Below, piece by piece: positions 44,474 to 53,485 of a stretch of 64,000 bases of DNA. The stretch spans positions 152,573 through 216,572 of the forward strand of contig NZ_LITM01000001.1 of assembly GCF_001275675.1 (NCBI RefSeq), in the 5' to 3' direction. Under the pieces are notes generated by a model. That model had not been told where the DNA came from. It worked only from the letters and a program-made list of their open reading frames with translations, and ran no database searches. The first letter of the stretch is position 1, and every line of letters starts with the position of its first letter. This DNA comes from Lysinibacillus sp. FJAT-14745 (GTDB lineage Bacteria; Bacillota; Bacilli; Bacillales_A; Planococcaceae). The position numbers and the translations under genes were made by a program.

Positions 44474-45297
44474 TGTTAGAGAGAGTGCGTATTCAAAATA
44501 TAATGGCACCTACAGAGATTGCAGAAGTACAAATTTTGAACGAAAGTATTTGGGGGAGTCAGGCTATTCCCTCGCATCAATTGTTAGCGGCTGTACAAAA
44601 TGGTGGATTAGTCCTTGGGGCGTATTTAGATGAAAAGCTGATTGGCTTTAACTACTGCTTTGTTGGTTATCGACATGGAAAAATGTATTTACACTCACAC
44701 ATGATTGGTGTGGAGAAAACATATCGTGAACAAGGTGTAGGTGAATTATTAAAGCATGCCCAACAGGAATATGCAAAAGAACATGGGTTTCAGCTTGTGA
44801 TTTGGCTATTTGATCCGCTAGAAGTATGTATGGCTAATTTATCATTTTTGAAGCTCAATGCCTTTAGTTTTCAGTATGAAAATGATTATTATGGTCCGCT
44901 CAAGGATGATTTTAACGATGGGTTACCTTCAGATCGAATTGTTGTAGAATGGTGGATTGAAAGCGATCGAGTGGAGGATTCCTTGGATGAACTGGAAGAA
45001 GGAGCTGAAGAAATTGTACCGTGGTCTTTAACGGTAGATGGCTTACCAGTGCTCGATATTGATGGTGAATTTCAGCGCGAGCAATTATATGATAAGGACG
45101 CCTATTTATTGCCCGTTCCTCAATTTTTACAAAAGATGAAAGTGGAGAGTCCTAGGCTTGCAGAGGACTGGCGTTATAAAGTACGTACTATTTTAACGAC
45201 ATTGTTTGAACAAAATTATGCCATTGTTCGAGTAAAAAAGAATAAGGAATATGTTCATAGCTATCTATTAGTCAGACGCTCCTTATTAGCTTTATAA
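44473..45297 (+). CDS. GNAT N-acyltransferase, probable D-amino acid N-succinyltransferase
   Basis: A 274-residue protein of the COG3375-like GNAT group. The acyl-CoA-binding region is VEKTYREQGVGELLKHAQ (R-x2-G-x-G/A equivalent: REQGVG). WLFDPLEVCMANLSFLKLNAF follows. The C-terminal 120 residues are peculiar to this group. In the Geobacillus racemase operon, a protein of this type succinylates D-amino acids; the same role is inferred here from gene order. It is translationally coupled to the M20 gene and lies 22 bases before the racemase gene. Confidence 0.75.
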   Translation: MLERVRIQNIMAPTEIAEVQILNESIWGSQAIPSHQLLAAVQNGGLVLGAYLDEKLIGFNYCFVGYRHGKMYLHSHMIGVEKTYREQGVGELLKHAQQEYAKEHGFQLVIWLFDPLEVCMANLSFLKLNAFSFQYENDYYGPLKDDFNDGLPSDRIVVEWWIESDRVEDSLDELEEGAEEIVPWSLTVDGLPVLDIDGEFQREQLYDKDAYLLPVPQFLQKMKVESPRLAEDWRYKVRTILTTLFEQNYAIVRVKKNKEYVHSYLLVRRSLLAL

Positions 45298-45319
45298 TAA
45301 GGATAAGGAGTGAAATCTT

Positions 45320-46426
45320 GTGAAACTAGAACAGATTACAGTTAGACATATAAAAATGCCTATGAAAGCACCGTTTACAACGAGTTTTGGCACAATTGAT
45401 GAAAAAGAACTTTTACTTATAGAAGCGATAGATCAATCAGGAACTGTAGGATGGGGAGAAGCTGTAGCCTTTGTAGCGCCTTGGTATACAGAGGAGACAG
45501 TAAAAACAACATGGCATATGCTTGAAGACTTCTTAATCCCCATCTTGTTACATAAAGAGATAGGGCATCCAGATGAAGTTAGTGCTTTGTTCTCCTCTAT
45601 TCGTCGTAATTGCATGGCGAAGTCCTCTATTGAAGGAGCTATATGGGATATTTATGCTCAACAAACGAAACAATCACTTGCTCAAGCGTTAGGCGGAGAT
45701 AAGGAGCAAATAGAGGTAGGCGTTAGCGTAGGTATTCAATCTTCTACAGAAGCATTAATTGATTTATTAAAAGGCCATGTAAATAAAGGATATAAACGAG
45801 TAAAAGTGAAAATTAAGCCTGGCCACGATGTAGAAGTTATTCGTGCTATTCGAGCTGAAATGCCAGATCTGCCATTGATGGTAGATGCTAATTCTGCTTA
45901 TTCAATGAATGATATGGATGTATTGCAGCAACTTGATGCATTCAATTTATTAATGATTGAGCAGCCATTAGTTGTAGATGATATTGTCGATCATGCAAAG
46001 CTACAGCGAAAGTTAAAGACGCCTATTTGCTTAGATGAAAGCATCACCTCTTATGAAGATGCACGAAAAGCGATAGAGCTTGGTAGTTGTGGTGTTATTA
46101 ATATAAAAATAGGACGTGTTGGCGGGTTAACAGAAGCAAGAAGAATTCATGATTTGTGTAAGGAAAATAATATTCCCGTTTGGTGTGGCGGTATGTTAGA
46201 GGCCGGAATCGGACGAGCACATAATATTGCATTAACGTCGCTCTCTAATTTTGTGTTGCCTGGGGATACTGCAGGCTCTAGTCATTATTGGTATGAGGAT
46301 ATCATTACACCTGAAGTAGTTGTAGAGGATGGGTATATTCGTGTGCCACAAACGGCCGGAATCGGATATACACCTAATATGAAGGTAATTGATAAGCTAA
46401 CAATCAGTAAGAAGGTCTATCAATAA
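45320..46426 (+). CDS. Enolase-superfamily N-acylamino-acid racemase / o-succinylbenzoate synthase (MenC-like)
   Basis: A 368-residue barrel enzyme. The catalytic lysines lie in [10 protein letters not shown] (KxK) and [10 protein letters not shown]. Metal ligands are in [12 protein letters not shown] and LDESI. OSBS and NSAR cannot be told apart by these residues. Its placement behind M20 and GNAT genes, and away from men genes, favours N-succinylamino acid racemase activity. GTG start behind AAGGAG. It ends the three-gene operon. Confidence 0.85.
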   Translation: MKLEQITVRHIKMPMKAPFTTSFGTIDEKELLLIEAIDQSGTVGWGEAVAFVAPWYTEETVKTTWHMLEDFLIPILLHKEIGHPDEVSALFSSIRRNCMAKSSIEGAIWDIYAQQTKQSLAQALGGDKEQIEVGVSVGIQSSTEALIDLLKGHVNKGYKRVKVKIKPGHDVEVIRAIRAEMPDLPLMVDANSAYSMNDMDVLQQLDAFNLLMIEQPLVVDDIVDHAKLQRKLKTPICLDESITSYEDARKAIELGSCGVINIKIGRVGGLTEARRIHDLCKENNIPVWCGGMLEAGIGRAHNIALTSLSNFVLPGDTAGSSHYWYEDIITPEVVVEDGYIRVPQTAGIGYTPNMKVIDKLTISKKVYQ

Positions 46427-46431
46427 TAGGT

Positions 46432-46755
46432 TCATCACTAAATGTTGTGGATGACTTCTGGTAAAACGTCTACTATGTAAATAAGTTGATTGGAGTGGAG
46501 GCTGGGCGACTCCTTGGGGATTAGCGATATAGAGGAACGAAGGCTAAAACCATCACGTCCTGTGATAACGCCTTCGTGACCAACATCCTGTTGCCCCAAG
46601 CGGCTCATCGGACGCCCCCAGGAAGCTTTGCTCTGTGCGAAAGCGTAGTGCTAACGTAGCGGCAGCAAATGTTTTATCTATGCGAAAGCGAAGCGACAGC
46701 AACAACAAAGCGCCCAGTCGGAACGGAAATCAACCACACGTTTTGGTAATGATCC
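46432..46755 (+). repeat. Family A repeat, longest copy with nested family B sequence
   Basis: Starts TTCATCACTAAATG as at 12718, continues GTTGATTGGAGTGGAGGC, the internal ACGAAGGC/GCCTTCGT module, and CATCGGACGCCCCCAGGAAG. Then a piece with TCTGTGCGAAAGCG / CTATGCGAAAGCG / CAGCAACAACAAAG (family B, as at 5350) interrupts the conserved AAGCGCCCAGTCGG. It ends AATCAACCACACGTTTTGG. The nesting indicates insertion of one repeat into another. Confidence 0.8.
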
Positions 46756-46785
46756 CGATAATAGGATAAACAGGGAGAGAACTGA

Positions 46786-47838
46786 TTGAAAAAAAGTTTG
46801 CAAATCGGTGGTGCCTATGTAGGAATTATCGTCGGTGCGGGATTTGCATCAGGACAGGAAATCGTACTATATTTTACGAGCTATGGCTTTCATGGGATTT
46901 ATGGTGCACTTATTGCTACAGTTGGATTTGCTTTAGTAGGAATGTGCATTGCTCAAATTAGCTCAAGGTTGCGTACGACATCGCACAAGGATTTAATTTA
47001 TCAAATTTCAGGTAATACTGTTGGCTTTGTGATGGATTATTTACTGTCGCTCTTCTTATTCGGTGTTGCAGTAATCATGTTTGCAGGAGCAGGTGCTACG
47101 TTTCATCAAATGTTTGGACTACCAGTTTGGCTGGGGAGCATTTGTATGATTGCACTTACTATTGCGACAGTTATGATGAATGTGAAGAGTATTATTAACG
47201 TTATTGCAATTGCTACACCCTATCTGTTAGCAATTGTCTCGATAATAGCTGTCTATTCATTAGCCACGATGGATTTAACCTTTGTCGAACAAGCTGTTAT
47301 TGCACGACAAGCACAGGTAAGTTCTAAAAGCTGGTGGGTTACTGCTTTACTGTATTTGTCTTTTAATATCGGTGTGTGTTTTTCGCTTTTAACTGTTATG
47401 TGTGGATCTATTCGTAATGAAAAAGTGGCAGGGATGGGAGGTATAATTGGTGGGGTTTTGCTTGGAGCTTTAATTCTACTTATTAACCTATCTCTTCTTG
47501 CAAAAATGAACGTAATCGTTGGCATAGATATACCGATGCTAGCTTTAGCAAATGAAATTCATCCTCTAATCGGTCTACTGATGTCCATTTCTTTATTAGG
47601 GATGATTTATAATACAGCGGTGGGGATGTTCTATTCATTTATGGTAAGATTTTTAAAACCTAATAAGACCAGTTTTAAGGTAACTGCCGTTTTTATCGGT
47701 GGTTTGGCATTTTTAGCAAGTCTTGTTGGTTTTACGACGCTCGTAGCCAAGCTATATGCTGTGATGGGTTATGTCGGTTTTATATTAATCGTTTTAATTA
47801 TTTTTGCATGGCTAAAAGGCGTTCGACGAATAGCATAA
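46786..47838 (+). CDS. YkvI-family membrane transporter
   Basis: A 350-residue protein with about ten membrane helices. GGAYVGIIVGAGFASGQEIV near the start is the family's glycine-rich first helix, similar to APC/LeuT-fold transporters. SLLTVMCGSIRNEKV follows in the middle. Family members are uncharacterised. TTG start behind AGGGAGAG. A repeat separates it from the racemase operon, so functional linkage is not supported. A terminator follows. Confidence 0.82.
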   Translation: MKKSLQIGGAYVGIIVGAGFASGQEIVLYFTSYGFHGIYGALIATVGFALVGMCIAQISSRLRTTSHKDLIYQISGNTVGFVMDYLLSLFLFGVAVIMFAGAGATFHQMFGLPVWLGSICMIALTIATVMMNVKSIINVIAIATPYLLAIVSIIAVYSLATMDLTFVEQAVIARQAQVSSKSWWVTALLYLSFNIGVCFSLLTVMCGSIRNEKVAGMGGIIGGVLLGALILLINLSLLAKMNVIVGIDIPMLALANEIHPLIGLLMSISLLGMIYNTAVGMFYSFMVRFLKPNKTSFKVTAVFIGGLAFLASLVGFTTLVAKLYAVMGYVGFILIVLIIFAWLKGVRRIA

Positions 47839-47843
47839 CTGAT

Positions 47844-47890
47844 AAGGTGATTGAGAAAAAATTGTATTTTATTCTCAATTACCTTTTTTT
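47844..47890 (+). terminator. Terminator after the YkvI-like gene
   Basis: AAGGTGATTGAGAA pairs with TTCTCAATTACCTT, followed by TTTTT. Confidence 0.88.
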
Positions 47891-48009
47891 GTGTGTAAAA
47901 AGAGTAGGGGAAATTAACTTCGGAAGTAATGCAAAATGTAGATATTCTATTGAGAATGCTTATTTTACAAAGATTCATAAATAAAACGAGAATAATTCTC
48001 AATTGAAGG

Positions 48010-48067
48010 TTGACTGAGAATGGAAACACACTTATAATGAGAATCGTAAGTAATGATAATCATTTTC
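48010..48067 (+). promoter_or_regulatory. Sigma-A promoter with Fur box for the siderophore import operon
   Basis: TTGACT (48010-48015), a 17-base spacer and TATAAT (48033-48038) form a near-consensus promoter. A Fur box (48049-48067, TAATGATAATCATTTTC core) fits the 19-base consensus at about 16 positions and lies just after the start point. TGAGAAT half-sites within the spacer and after the -10 suggest a second, overlapping Fur contact. Iron repression is expected. Confidence 0.82.
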
Positions 48068-48108
48068 AATGAACATTGCGAGCAAAAATGAATCTACCGG
48101 GGATTACA

Positions 48109-49059
48109 ATGAAAAAAAGATATCTTTTAACAGCAACTGTTGTGCTGTCTATAGTTTCACTATTTATCGGAGTAGTTGATATAAAACCGAGTGATCTATT
48201 AGACTTCGAATCAGAAGAAACTAGACTATTTTTTCTTAGTCGTATACCGAGACTTGTAGCCATTTTGTTAGCAGGTGCAGGTATGAGTATTGCTGGTTTA
48301 ATTATGCAAAGCTTAAGTAGGAATAAGTTCGTGTCACCAACGACAGCAGGTACGTTAGATGCTACAAAGTTGGGGATATTGATTTCGATGATGTTTTTCA
48401 CAAATGTCACGTACTTTCAAAAAATTTCCTTCGCTTTCATATTTGCTTTAGCCGGCACATTATTGTTTATGCAAATATTAAATCGAATAAAGTTTAAAGA
48501 TGCGATCTTTATACCGCTTATTGGCTTAATGTTTGGGAATATCCTTTCTTCAATTACGACGTTCTTTGCGTATAAGGCGGATATTATCCAAAACATTTCT
48601 GCATGGTTACAAGGAGATTTCTCATTAATGATGAAAGGTCGTTATGAGCTTTTATACATAAGTGTGCCCGTGCTGATTTTAGCTTACATTTATGCGAACC
48701 GCTTCACAGTGGCAGGAATGGGTGAGGATTTTGCAAAAAATCTGGGTCTTTCCTATAAATTCATTGTGAATTTAGGTTTAGTGTTAGTAGCGCTTATTTC
48801 GACGACGGTGGTGCTAACAGTTGGTGTGATACCGTTCCTTGGTTTAATCATTCCAAATATAGTTTCGCTGTTCAAAGGGGATAACCTTGCTAAGACATTG
48901 CCTCATACAGCATTACTAGGTATGTCGTTCTTATTATTGTGCGACATTATTGGGCGTGTACTTATTTTCCCTTATGAAATTCCGATTAGTATGACGGTCG
49001 GTGTCATCGGAAGTGCGATCTTCCTCATTATGTTGTTTAGGGGGAAAGCATATGCGTAA
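48109..49059 (+). CDS. yclN: Petrobactin-type siderophore ABC permease (YclN-like)
   Basis: About 316 residues, nine or ten membrane helices, FecCD family. IPRLVAILLAGAGMSIAGLIMQSL is split by the typical gate motif, and TVGVIPFLGLIIPNIVSL matches the conserved loop that contacts the ATPase. ATG at 48109 is six bases after GGGGA and gives the typical basic start MKKRY; the open frame reaches further to a TTG at 48076. It overlaps yclO by eight bases. The YclN assignment rests on overall form and gene order. Confidence 0.87.
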   Translation: MKKRYLLTATVVLSIVSLFIGVVDIKPSDLLDFESEETRLFFLSRIPRLVAILLAGAGMSIAGLIMQSLSRNKFVSPTTAGTLDATKLGILISMMFFTNVTYFQKISFAFIFALAGTLLFMQILNRIKFKDAIFIPLIGLMFGNILSSITTFFAYKADIIQNISAWLQGDFSLMMKGRYELLYISVPVLILAYIYANRFTVAGMGEDFAKNLGLSYKFIVNLGLVLVALISTTVVLTVGVIPFLGLIIPNIVSLFKGDNLAKTLPHTALLGMSFLLLCDIIGRVLIFPYEIPISMTVGVIGSAIFLIMLFRGKAYA

Positions 49060-50005
49060 CCGTACAAAAATGTTGATTTTACTAGGGTTGGCTGTAGCAT
49101 CTATTTTACTGTATGTATTTTATGAACTTAATGGTAACTATCATTATGCGTTCCCGCGCCGTCTTATTAAAGTGTTTGCTATGTCGTTAACGGGGATTGC
49201 GATTGCTTATTCAACTGTTGTGTTCCAAACGATTACACATAACCGTATTTTAACGCCAAGTGTAATGGGACTTGATGCATTATATATGATGGTTCAAACG
49301 TTCATCTTTTACTTCTTTGGCTCTATGTCGATATTCGTTATTAATGCCAAATACAATTTCTTACTAGCTGTCTCAGCTATGGTTATTTTTGCGTTAATTT
49401 TTTATCGTGTATTGTTCAAGGAAGGAAAACGTCCGATTTATTTCTTGCTGCTCGTTGGTATGATTGTCGGAACATTTTTAGGAAGCGTAACTACGTTCTT
49501 CCAAGTATTGATTGACCCAAATGAATTTTTAAACTTACAAAGTAAAATGTTTGCAAGCTTTAACAATGTCAATTCAGATTTAGTATGGCTTGCAGCTGTT
49601 GTTATAATCATTGCCTTTATTTATGGCTGGCGTCATATGAACCAATTAGACGTAATGTCTCTTGGACGTGATACAGCCATTAACTTAGGGGTGCCATATG
49701 ACAAGCTTGTACAGCGTATGCTCATCTTATCTTCAGTATTAATTGCCGTTTCTACAGCTCTTGTTGGGCCTATTACGTTCTTTGGCTTAATCGTAGCAAA
49801 TTTATCGTATCAATTTTTCAAGACGTACAAGCACTCTGTGATAATCGCAGGTTCTTGTGTAATGAGTATTGTAGCTTTAGTCGGTGGACAGTGGATGGTC
49901 GAACATATTTTTAATTTCGATACAACACTAAGCGTTATTATAAACTTCGTAGGTGGCGTGTACTTCATCTACTTATTATTGAAGGAAAGTAGGTCAGCAG
50001 GATGA
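49052..50005 (+). CDS. yclO: Petrobactin-type siderophore ABC permease (YclO-like)
   Basis: About 317 residues, second FecCD permease. VFQTITHNRILTPSVMGLDALY and LVGPITFFGLIVANLSYQFF are the FecCD signatures. ATG at 49052 lies inside the end of yclN, with GGGGGAAAG as RBS; an in-frame upstream start at 49001 would lie inside yclN coding sequence without an RBS. The two permeases form a heterodimeric channel. It overlaps yclP by four bases. Confidence 0.87.
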   Translation: MRNRTKMLILLGLAVASILLYVFYELNGNYHYAFPRRLIKVFAMSLTGIAIAYSTVVFQTITHNRILTPSVMGLDALYMMVQTFIFYFFGSMSIFVINAKYNFLLAVSAMVIFALIFYRVLFKEGKRPIYFLLLVGMIVGTFLGSVTTFFQVLIDPNEFLNLQSKMFASFNNVNSDLVWLAAVVIIIAFIYGWRHMNQLDVMSLGRDTAINLGVPYDKLVQRMLILSSVLIAVSTALVGPITFFGLIVANLSYQFFKTYKHSVIIAGSCVMSIVALVGGQWMVEHIFNFDTTLSVIINFVGGVYFIYLLLKESRSAG

Positions 50006-50763
50006 TCCAAGTAAAAGAAATCTCTAAGTTTTTTGGGAAAAAACCGGTCATTCAAGATGTTAGTGTCGACGTTGCACCAGGAAAAATTACGTCTTTTATC
50101 GGACCAAATGGTGCAGGAAAATCAACATTGCTTTCAATGGTAAGCCGTTTACTTAATGCAGACACTGGAGAAGTATTACTTGATAAATCAGATGTACGTC
50201 GTTGGAAATCAGATGATTTTGCGAAGCGTGTATCCATTTTAAAACAGTCAAACTATATGAATGTACGCCTAACAATTCGTGAGCTTGTGTCATTCGGTCG
50301 CTTCCCTTATTCAAAAGGAAATTTAAAGTCTGAAGATGAGCTAAAGATAGATGAAGCCATTCAATATATGAATTTAGAAGATATTCAGCACAATTATTTG
50401 GATGAATTATCGGGTGGTCAACGTCAACGTGCATTTATCGCTATGGTTATTGCACAGGACACAGACTATATTTTACTTGATGAGCCGCTCAATAATTTGG
50501 ACATGAAGCACTCTGTACAAATTATGAAAATTTTGCGTAAGCTCGTGGATGAGCTAGGAAAGACGGTTGTCATCGTATTACACGATATAAACTTTGCTTC
50601 CGTATACTCCGATCATATTGTCGCATTAAAAAATGGTCGTGTTGTCAAAGACGGTCCAACAAATGACATCATCAACCGTGATGCGCTTAAAGAAATCTAT
50701 GATATGGATATTCCTGTTCAAGAACAGAATGGTTGTCGTATTTGTGTGTATTTTAACTCTTAA
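50002..50763 (+). CDS. yclP: Siderophore ABC transporter ATPase (YclP-like)
   Basis: A 253-residue ATPase of the FepC/FhuC group. Walker A GPNGAGKST, Q-loop SILKQSNYM, signature LSGGQRQR, Walker B YILLDEPL and switch His VLHDINFAS. Four-base overlap with yclO (ATGA type) gives tight coupling. It energises import of the ferric siderophore through YclNO. Confidence 0.9.
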   Translation: MIQVKEISKFFGKKPVIQDVSVDVAPGKITSFIGPNGAGKSTLLSMVSRLLNADTGEVLLDKSDVRRWKSDDFAKRVSILKQSNYMNVRLTIRELVSFGRFPYSKGNLKSEDELKIDEAIQYMNLEDIQHNYLDELSGGQRQRAFIAMVIAQDTDYILLDEPLNNLDMKHSVQIMKILRKLVDELGKTVVIVLHDINFASVYSDHIVALKNGRVVKDGPTNDIINRDALKEIYDMDIPVQEQNGCRICVYFNS

Positions 50764-50820
50764 AAAGGTAATAGATGGAAATGTTCATCTAAAAAATAAA
50801 TTTAAAGGAGCAATTTACTA

Positions 50821-51828
50821 ATGAAAAATTGGAAATTACTTACTGTATTAATGGCGATGATGCTATTAGTATTAGCTGCTTGCGGTTCTAAGGACGAAGC
50901 AAAAAAAGAAGATAAAGGTTCTTCGGATAACAAGACTGCTGAAGAGCAAAAAGGAGAAGCTACATCTTATCCACTTACAATTCCAGGTAGCACAGATGGT
51001 GAGGAGACTTTTAAAGAAGTAACTCTTGATAAAATGCCAGAAAAAGTTGTTGTATTTGATTATGGTTTCCTTGATACTTTAGATGTCTTAGGTGTTAAAG
51101 TTGCAGGTGTTTCACAAAAATCACTTCCAAAATACTTAAGCAAATATTCTGGTAAAGATTATGTAAATGTTGGTGCTTTAAAAGAGCCTGATTTTGAAGC
51201 GATCTCTTCAATGAATCCAGACGTTATTTTCATCTCTGGTCGTCAAGCAGCTGCTTACGATGAACTATCTAAAATTGCACCGACAGTATATGTTGGAACA
51301 GACTATACTAATTTCTTACAATCATTCAAAACAAACACAGAATTAGCTGGTAAGATTTTTGGCAAAGAAAAAGAAGCTGCTGATGCCATGACGGCATATG
51401 AAGCAAAAGTAAAAGAAATTCAAGCAAAAACGGCTAAATCGGAAGATAAAGCTTTAATCGTATTAGGTGGCGAAGGTGCGCTATCTGCCTATGGTAAAGG
51501 TTCACGTTTTGGTGTAATTCATGATATTTACGGTGTGAAAGCTGCTGATGACACGATTAAACCATCTACACATGGTGATAGTGTAAGCTTTGAATATGTA
51601 CGTGACACAAATCCAGATATTTTATTCGTAGTGGATAGCGATGCAGTTAGAAATCCAAATGGTGAATCTGGTACAAAAGCGGCAATTGAAAACGAAATCG
51701 TTGGCGCAACAAATGCTGCGAAAAACGGCAAAGTGTTCTACTTAAATCCAGAAACTTGGTATCTTGCTAATGGCGGTATCACTTCTGAAACGCAAAAAAT
51801 TGACGATGTGTTAAAGGCGTTTAACTAA
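50821..51828 (+). CDS. yclQ: Siderophore-binding lipoprotein (YclQ-like)
   Basis: A 335-residue lipoprotein. Lipobox LAACG (Cys about residue 21), then a Lys/Glu-rich linker, then a class III binding fold: KVVVFDYGFLDTLDVLGVK, SMNPDVIFISGRQ and DTNPDILFVVDSDA. VVFDYGFLDTLD resembles the petrobactin binders YclQ/FpuA. RBS AAAGGAG. It is the surface receptor of the importer and precedes the haem monooxygenase-like gene by one base. Confidence 0.87.
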   Translation: MKNWKLLTVLMAMMLLVLAACGSKDEAKKEDKGSSDNKTAEEQKGEATSYPLTIPGSTDGEETFKEVTLDKMPEKVVVFDYGFLDTLDVLGVKVAGVSQKSLPKYLSKYSGKDYVNVGALKEPDFEAISSMNPDVIFISGRQAAAYDELSKIAPTVYVGTDYTNFLQSFKTNTELAGKIFGKEKEAADAMTAYEAKVKEIQAKTAKSEDKALIVLGGEGALSAYGKGSRFGVIHDIYGVKAADDTIKPSTHGDSVSFEYVRDTNPDILFVVDSDAVRNPNGESGTKAAIENEIVGATNAAKNGKVFYLNPETWYLANGGITSETQKIDDVLKAFN

Positions 51829-51829
51829 T

Positions 51830-52144
51830 ATGTTTGTACAAATTAAACGTATTGTCGTTACGGAAGGGAATTCGGATAAAGTAGTTGAGCATTTTGGTGC
51901 CAAAAAAGATGGTCCATCATTGCTTGAACAACAGCCAGGCTTTATTGATAAGCAAGTACTTGTAAAAAAAGTACGACGTGGTGATGAAGAAGTGCTAATT
52001 ATGGTTCGATGGGAATCAGAGGAAGCGTGGAAAAACTGGGAGAAGTCCCCTGAGCATGTTGCTGGTCATAAAGCAAATGCTGGTAAACCGAAGCCTGATC
52101 ATATCATTGAAAGTGGCCAAGAAGTTTATTATGTAAAAGGTTAA
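51830..52144 (+). CDS. HmoA/IsdG-like haem-degrading monooxygenase
   Basis: A 104-residue ABM-fold protein. VVEHFGAKKDGPSLLEQQPG, then VRWESEEAWKNWEKSPEHVAGHK, matches the HmoA/IsdG group, with Trp in the helix and His near residue 76 as candidate haem ligand. Family enzymes open haem to release iron. Its position in a Fur-controlled operon fits this. No haem importer is encoded here, so the haem source is unclear. It has a one-base gap to yclQ and a weak RBS (AAGGCG). Strong terminator follows. Confidence 0.8.
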   Translation: MFVQIKRIVVTEGNSDKVVEHFGAKKDGPSLLEQQPGFIDKQVLVKKVRRGDEEVLIMVRWESEEAWKNWEKSPEHVAGHKANAGKPKPDHIIESGQEVYYVKG

Positions 52145-52152
52145 TAATTTAG

Positions 52153-52187
52153 AGGTGTCTCAAAGTTCATTTGAGGCACCTTTTTTC
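52153..52187 (+). terminator. Terminator of the yclNOPQ operon
   Basis: AGGTGTCTCAAA pairs with TTTGAGGCACCT, followed by TTTTT. Confidence 0.88.
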
Positions 52188-52350
52188 TTATAAATAGAAC
52201 ATGAAGCTTCGTATTGTCCGATAGAGATGCAATGATAGATAGTCAAAGTGGGGGATAGAGGAGCGAAGGTGGCGGATAGAAGTCAGAGTGACGGAAAGAA
52301 CCATCAAAACGACCTAATAGAACTATACCTGTGCCATACCCAGTCTAGTA

Positions 52351-52995
52351 TTAATGTTTAATGGACGTTCTATTCCATGCATTAAATGCTTTTGTAATAT
52401 TAAAAGAAATACCATTGTCACTGATGGCAACCCCTGTAAAATAAGCAGTTGATTGTTTGGGTGACCAATTTGCTTCATTTACAGCAGTAAATTTCCTTAA
52501 AGAGGACATTTGCATTGCTGAATTATAAAGATAGATAGGTAAACCGACTATTTCTCCAATCTTAACTGCATTTTCCATAGATGAAGTGTTAGAGCAATTG
52601 CCTCTTGCATTTATAATACTAAAGCTTGGTGACGTATAGATTATAGGTGTATGTATATTTAATTCTGAGGTGAATGGACTTACTAATGGCAACATAGACA
52701 GACTTTCTTCAGATACTCTTATAATTCCATATTGTTCAATAAAACTGTCTAGCTTTTGCTGAAAAGTATCTTCAAATCCAGGAATATTGCAAATGAAATT
52801 TGAAAATGTAGATGTGCTTTTATACGCTGCTAATGTTTCTTGAAAAGCCTGTTGTTCGGCATCAATAATAATTTGCTCAATATATTGCTGTTCTTTTGAA
52901 GGTTTTTTAATAATGATTTCTTCTTCAGAGACAAAAATTGCACAGGAAAAATTAGCTGTAAGTATTAAAACGTTTCCATGTACTTCATTTTTCAT
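52351..52995 (-). CDS. Protein of unknown function next to the com cassette
   Basis: About 214 residues, minus strand, no recognised motif. A Glu/Gln-rich helical part (about 30-60) is followed by a Ser/Asn-rich part with few charges (about 100-200) including a cysteine in NARGNCSNTSSME. No clear signal peptide or membrane helix. ATG at 52995 is preferred, eight bases after GGGAG; GTG at 53004 overlaps that RBS. It lies outside the inverted repeats, about 230 bases from the left end. It could be ordinary chromosome or an older passenger. Confidence 0.65.
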   Translation of the reverse strand: MKNEVHGNVLILTANFSCAIFVSEEEIIIKKPSKEQQYIEQIIIDAEQQAFQETLAAYKSTSTFSNFICNIPGFEDTFQQKLDSFIEQYGIIRVSEESLSMLPLVSPFTSELNIHTPIIYTSPSFSIINARGNCSNTSSMENAVKIGEIVGLPIYLYNSAMQMSSLRKFTAVNEANWSPKQSTAYFTGVAISDNGISFNITKAFNAWNRTSIKH

Positions 52996-53223
52996 TTCAA
53001 TCACTCCCAGTGTTTCGAGAATTTCCTTGTTAATAGATTTAAATGATTCCTATACAAAATGACTCAACACGATAACGTAGGGGATTTCTATTCTGAATCG
53101 GCGTTAGTGTGACTTTAATTCCCAAAAATAGCCCAGCCTTTATTTCTAATTTTTGACGATAAACTTTATAGCTTTGAATTAATCAAAAATTAGTGTACGA
53201 ACAGAATACAAATTTATTCTAGC

Positions 53224-53290
53224 TTAGTTTAAGCGTATCATCAGTGAGGACGCCATTTCAATGCTGAGTTTACGCCAAAAAATGGCGGTC
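53224..53290 (+). repeat. Left terminal inverted repeat of the com cassette
   Basis: TTAGTTTAAGCGTA at the outer edge, ATTTCAATG in the middle and TTTACGCCAAAAAATGGCGG at the inner edge; the last is itself a dyad. The matching copy is at 57652-57719 in inverse orientation. Confidence 0.75.
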
Positions 53291-53355
53291 AATAATATAA
53301 CACCGCCACTTATTTTACTATCCCTAAATAAAGAAATGGCGTGCTTCCCACAAAT

Positions 53356-53374
53356 ACCGCCACTTTTTGGCGGT
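53356..53374. repeat. Left subterminal dyad
   Basis: ACCGCCA and TGGCGGT flank a five-base centre. It corresponds to the right-hand palindrome at 57588-57610. It lies about 75 bases before the probable comQ -10, so it could also affect comQ transcription. Confidence 0.7.
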
Positions 53375-53485
53375 ATGTTGTCTAATAATATAGTGTAAAA
53401 TATTCCCTTATAATTTCGATTTCTAGTATTATTTCCCATTAATATGTATACTATTTAATAACAAACTTAAGGGAGGAGAGGACTA

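Noticed and set aside
45320..46426. Calling the enolase-superfamily gene menC
   Set aside because: Motifs do not separate OSBS from NSAR, and the neighbouring M20 and GNAT genes favour the racemase role.
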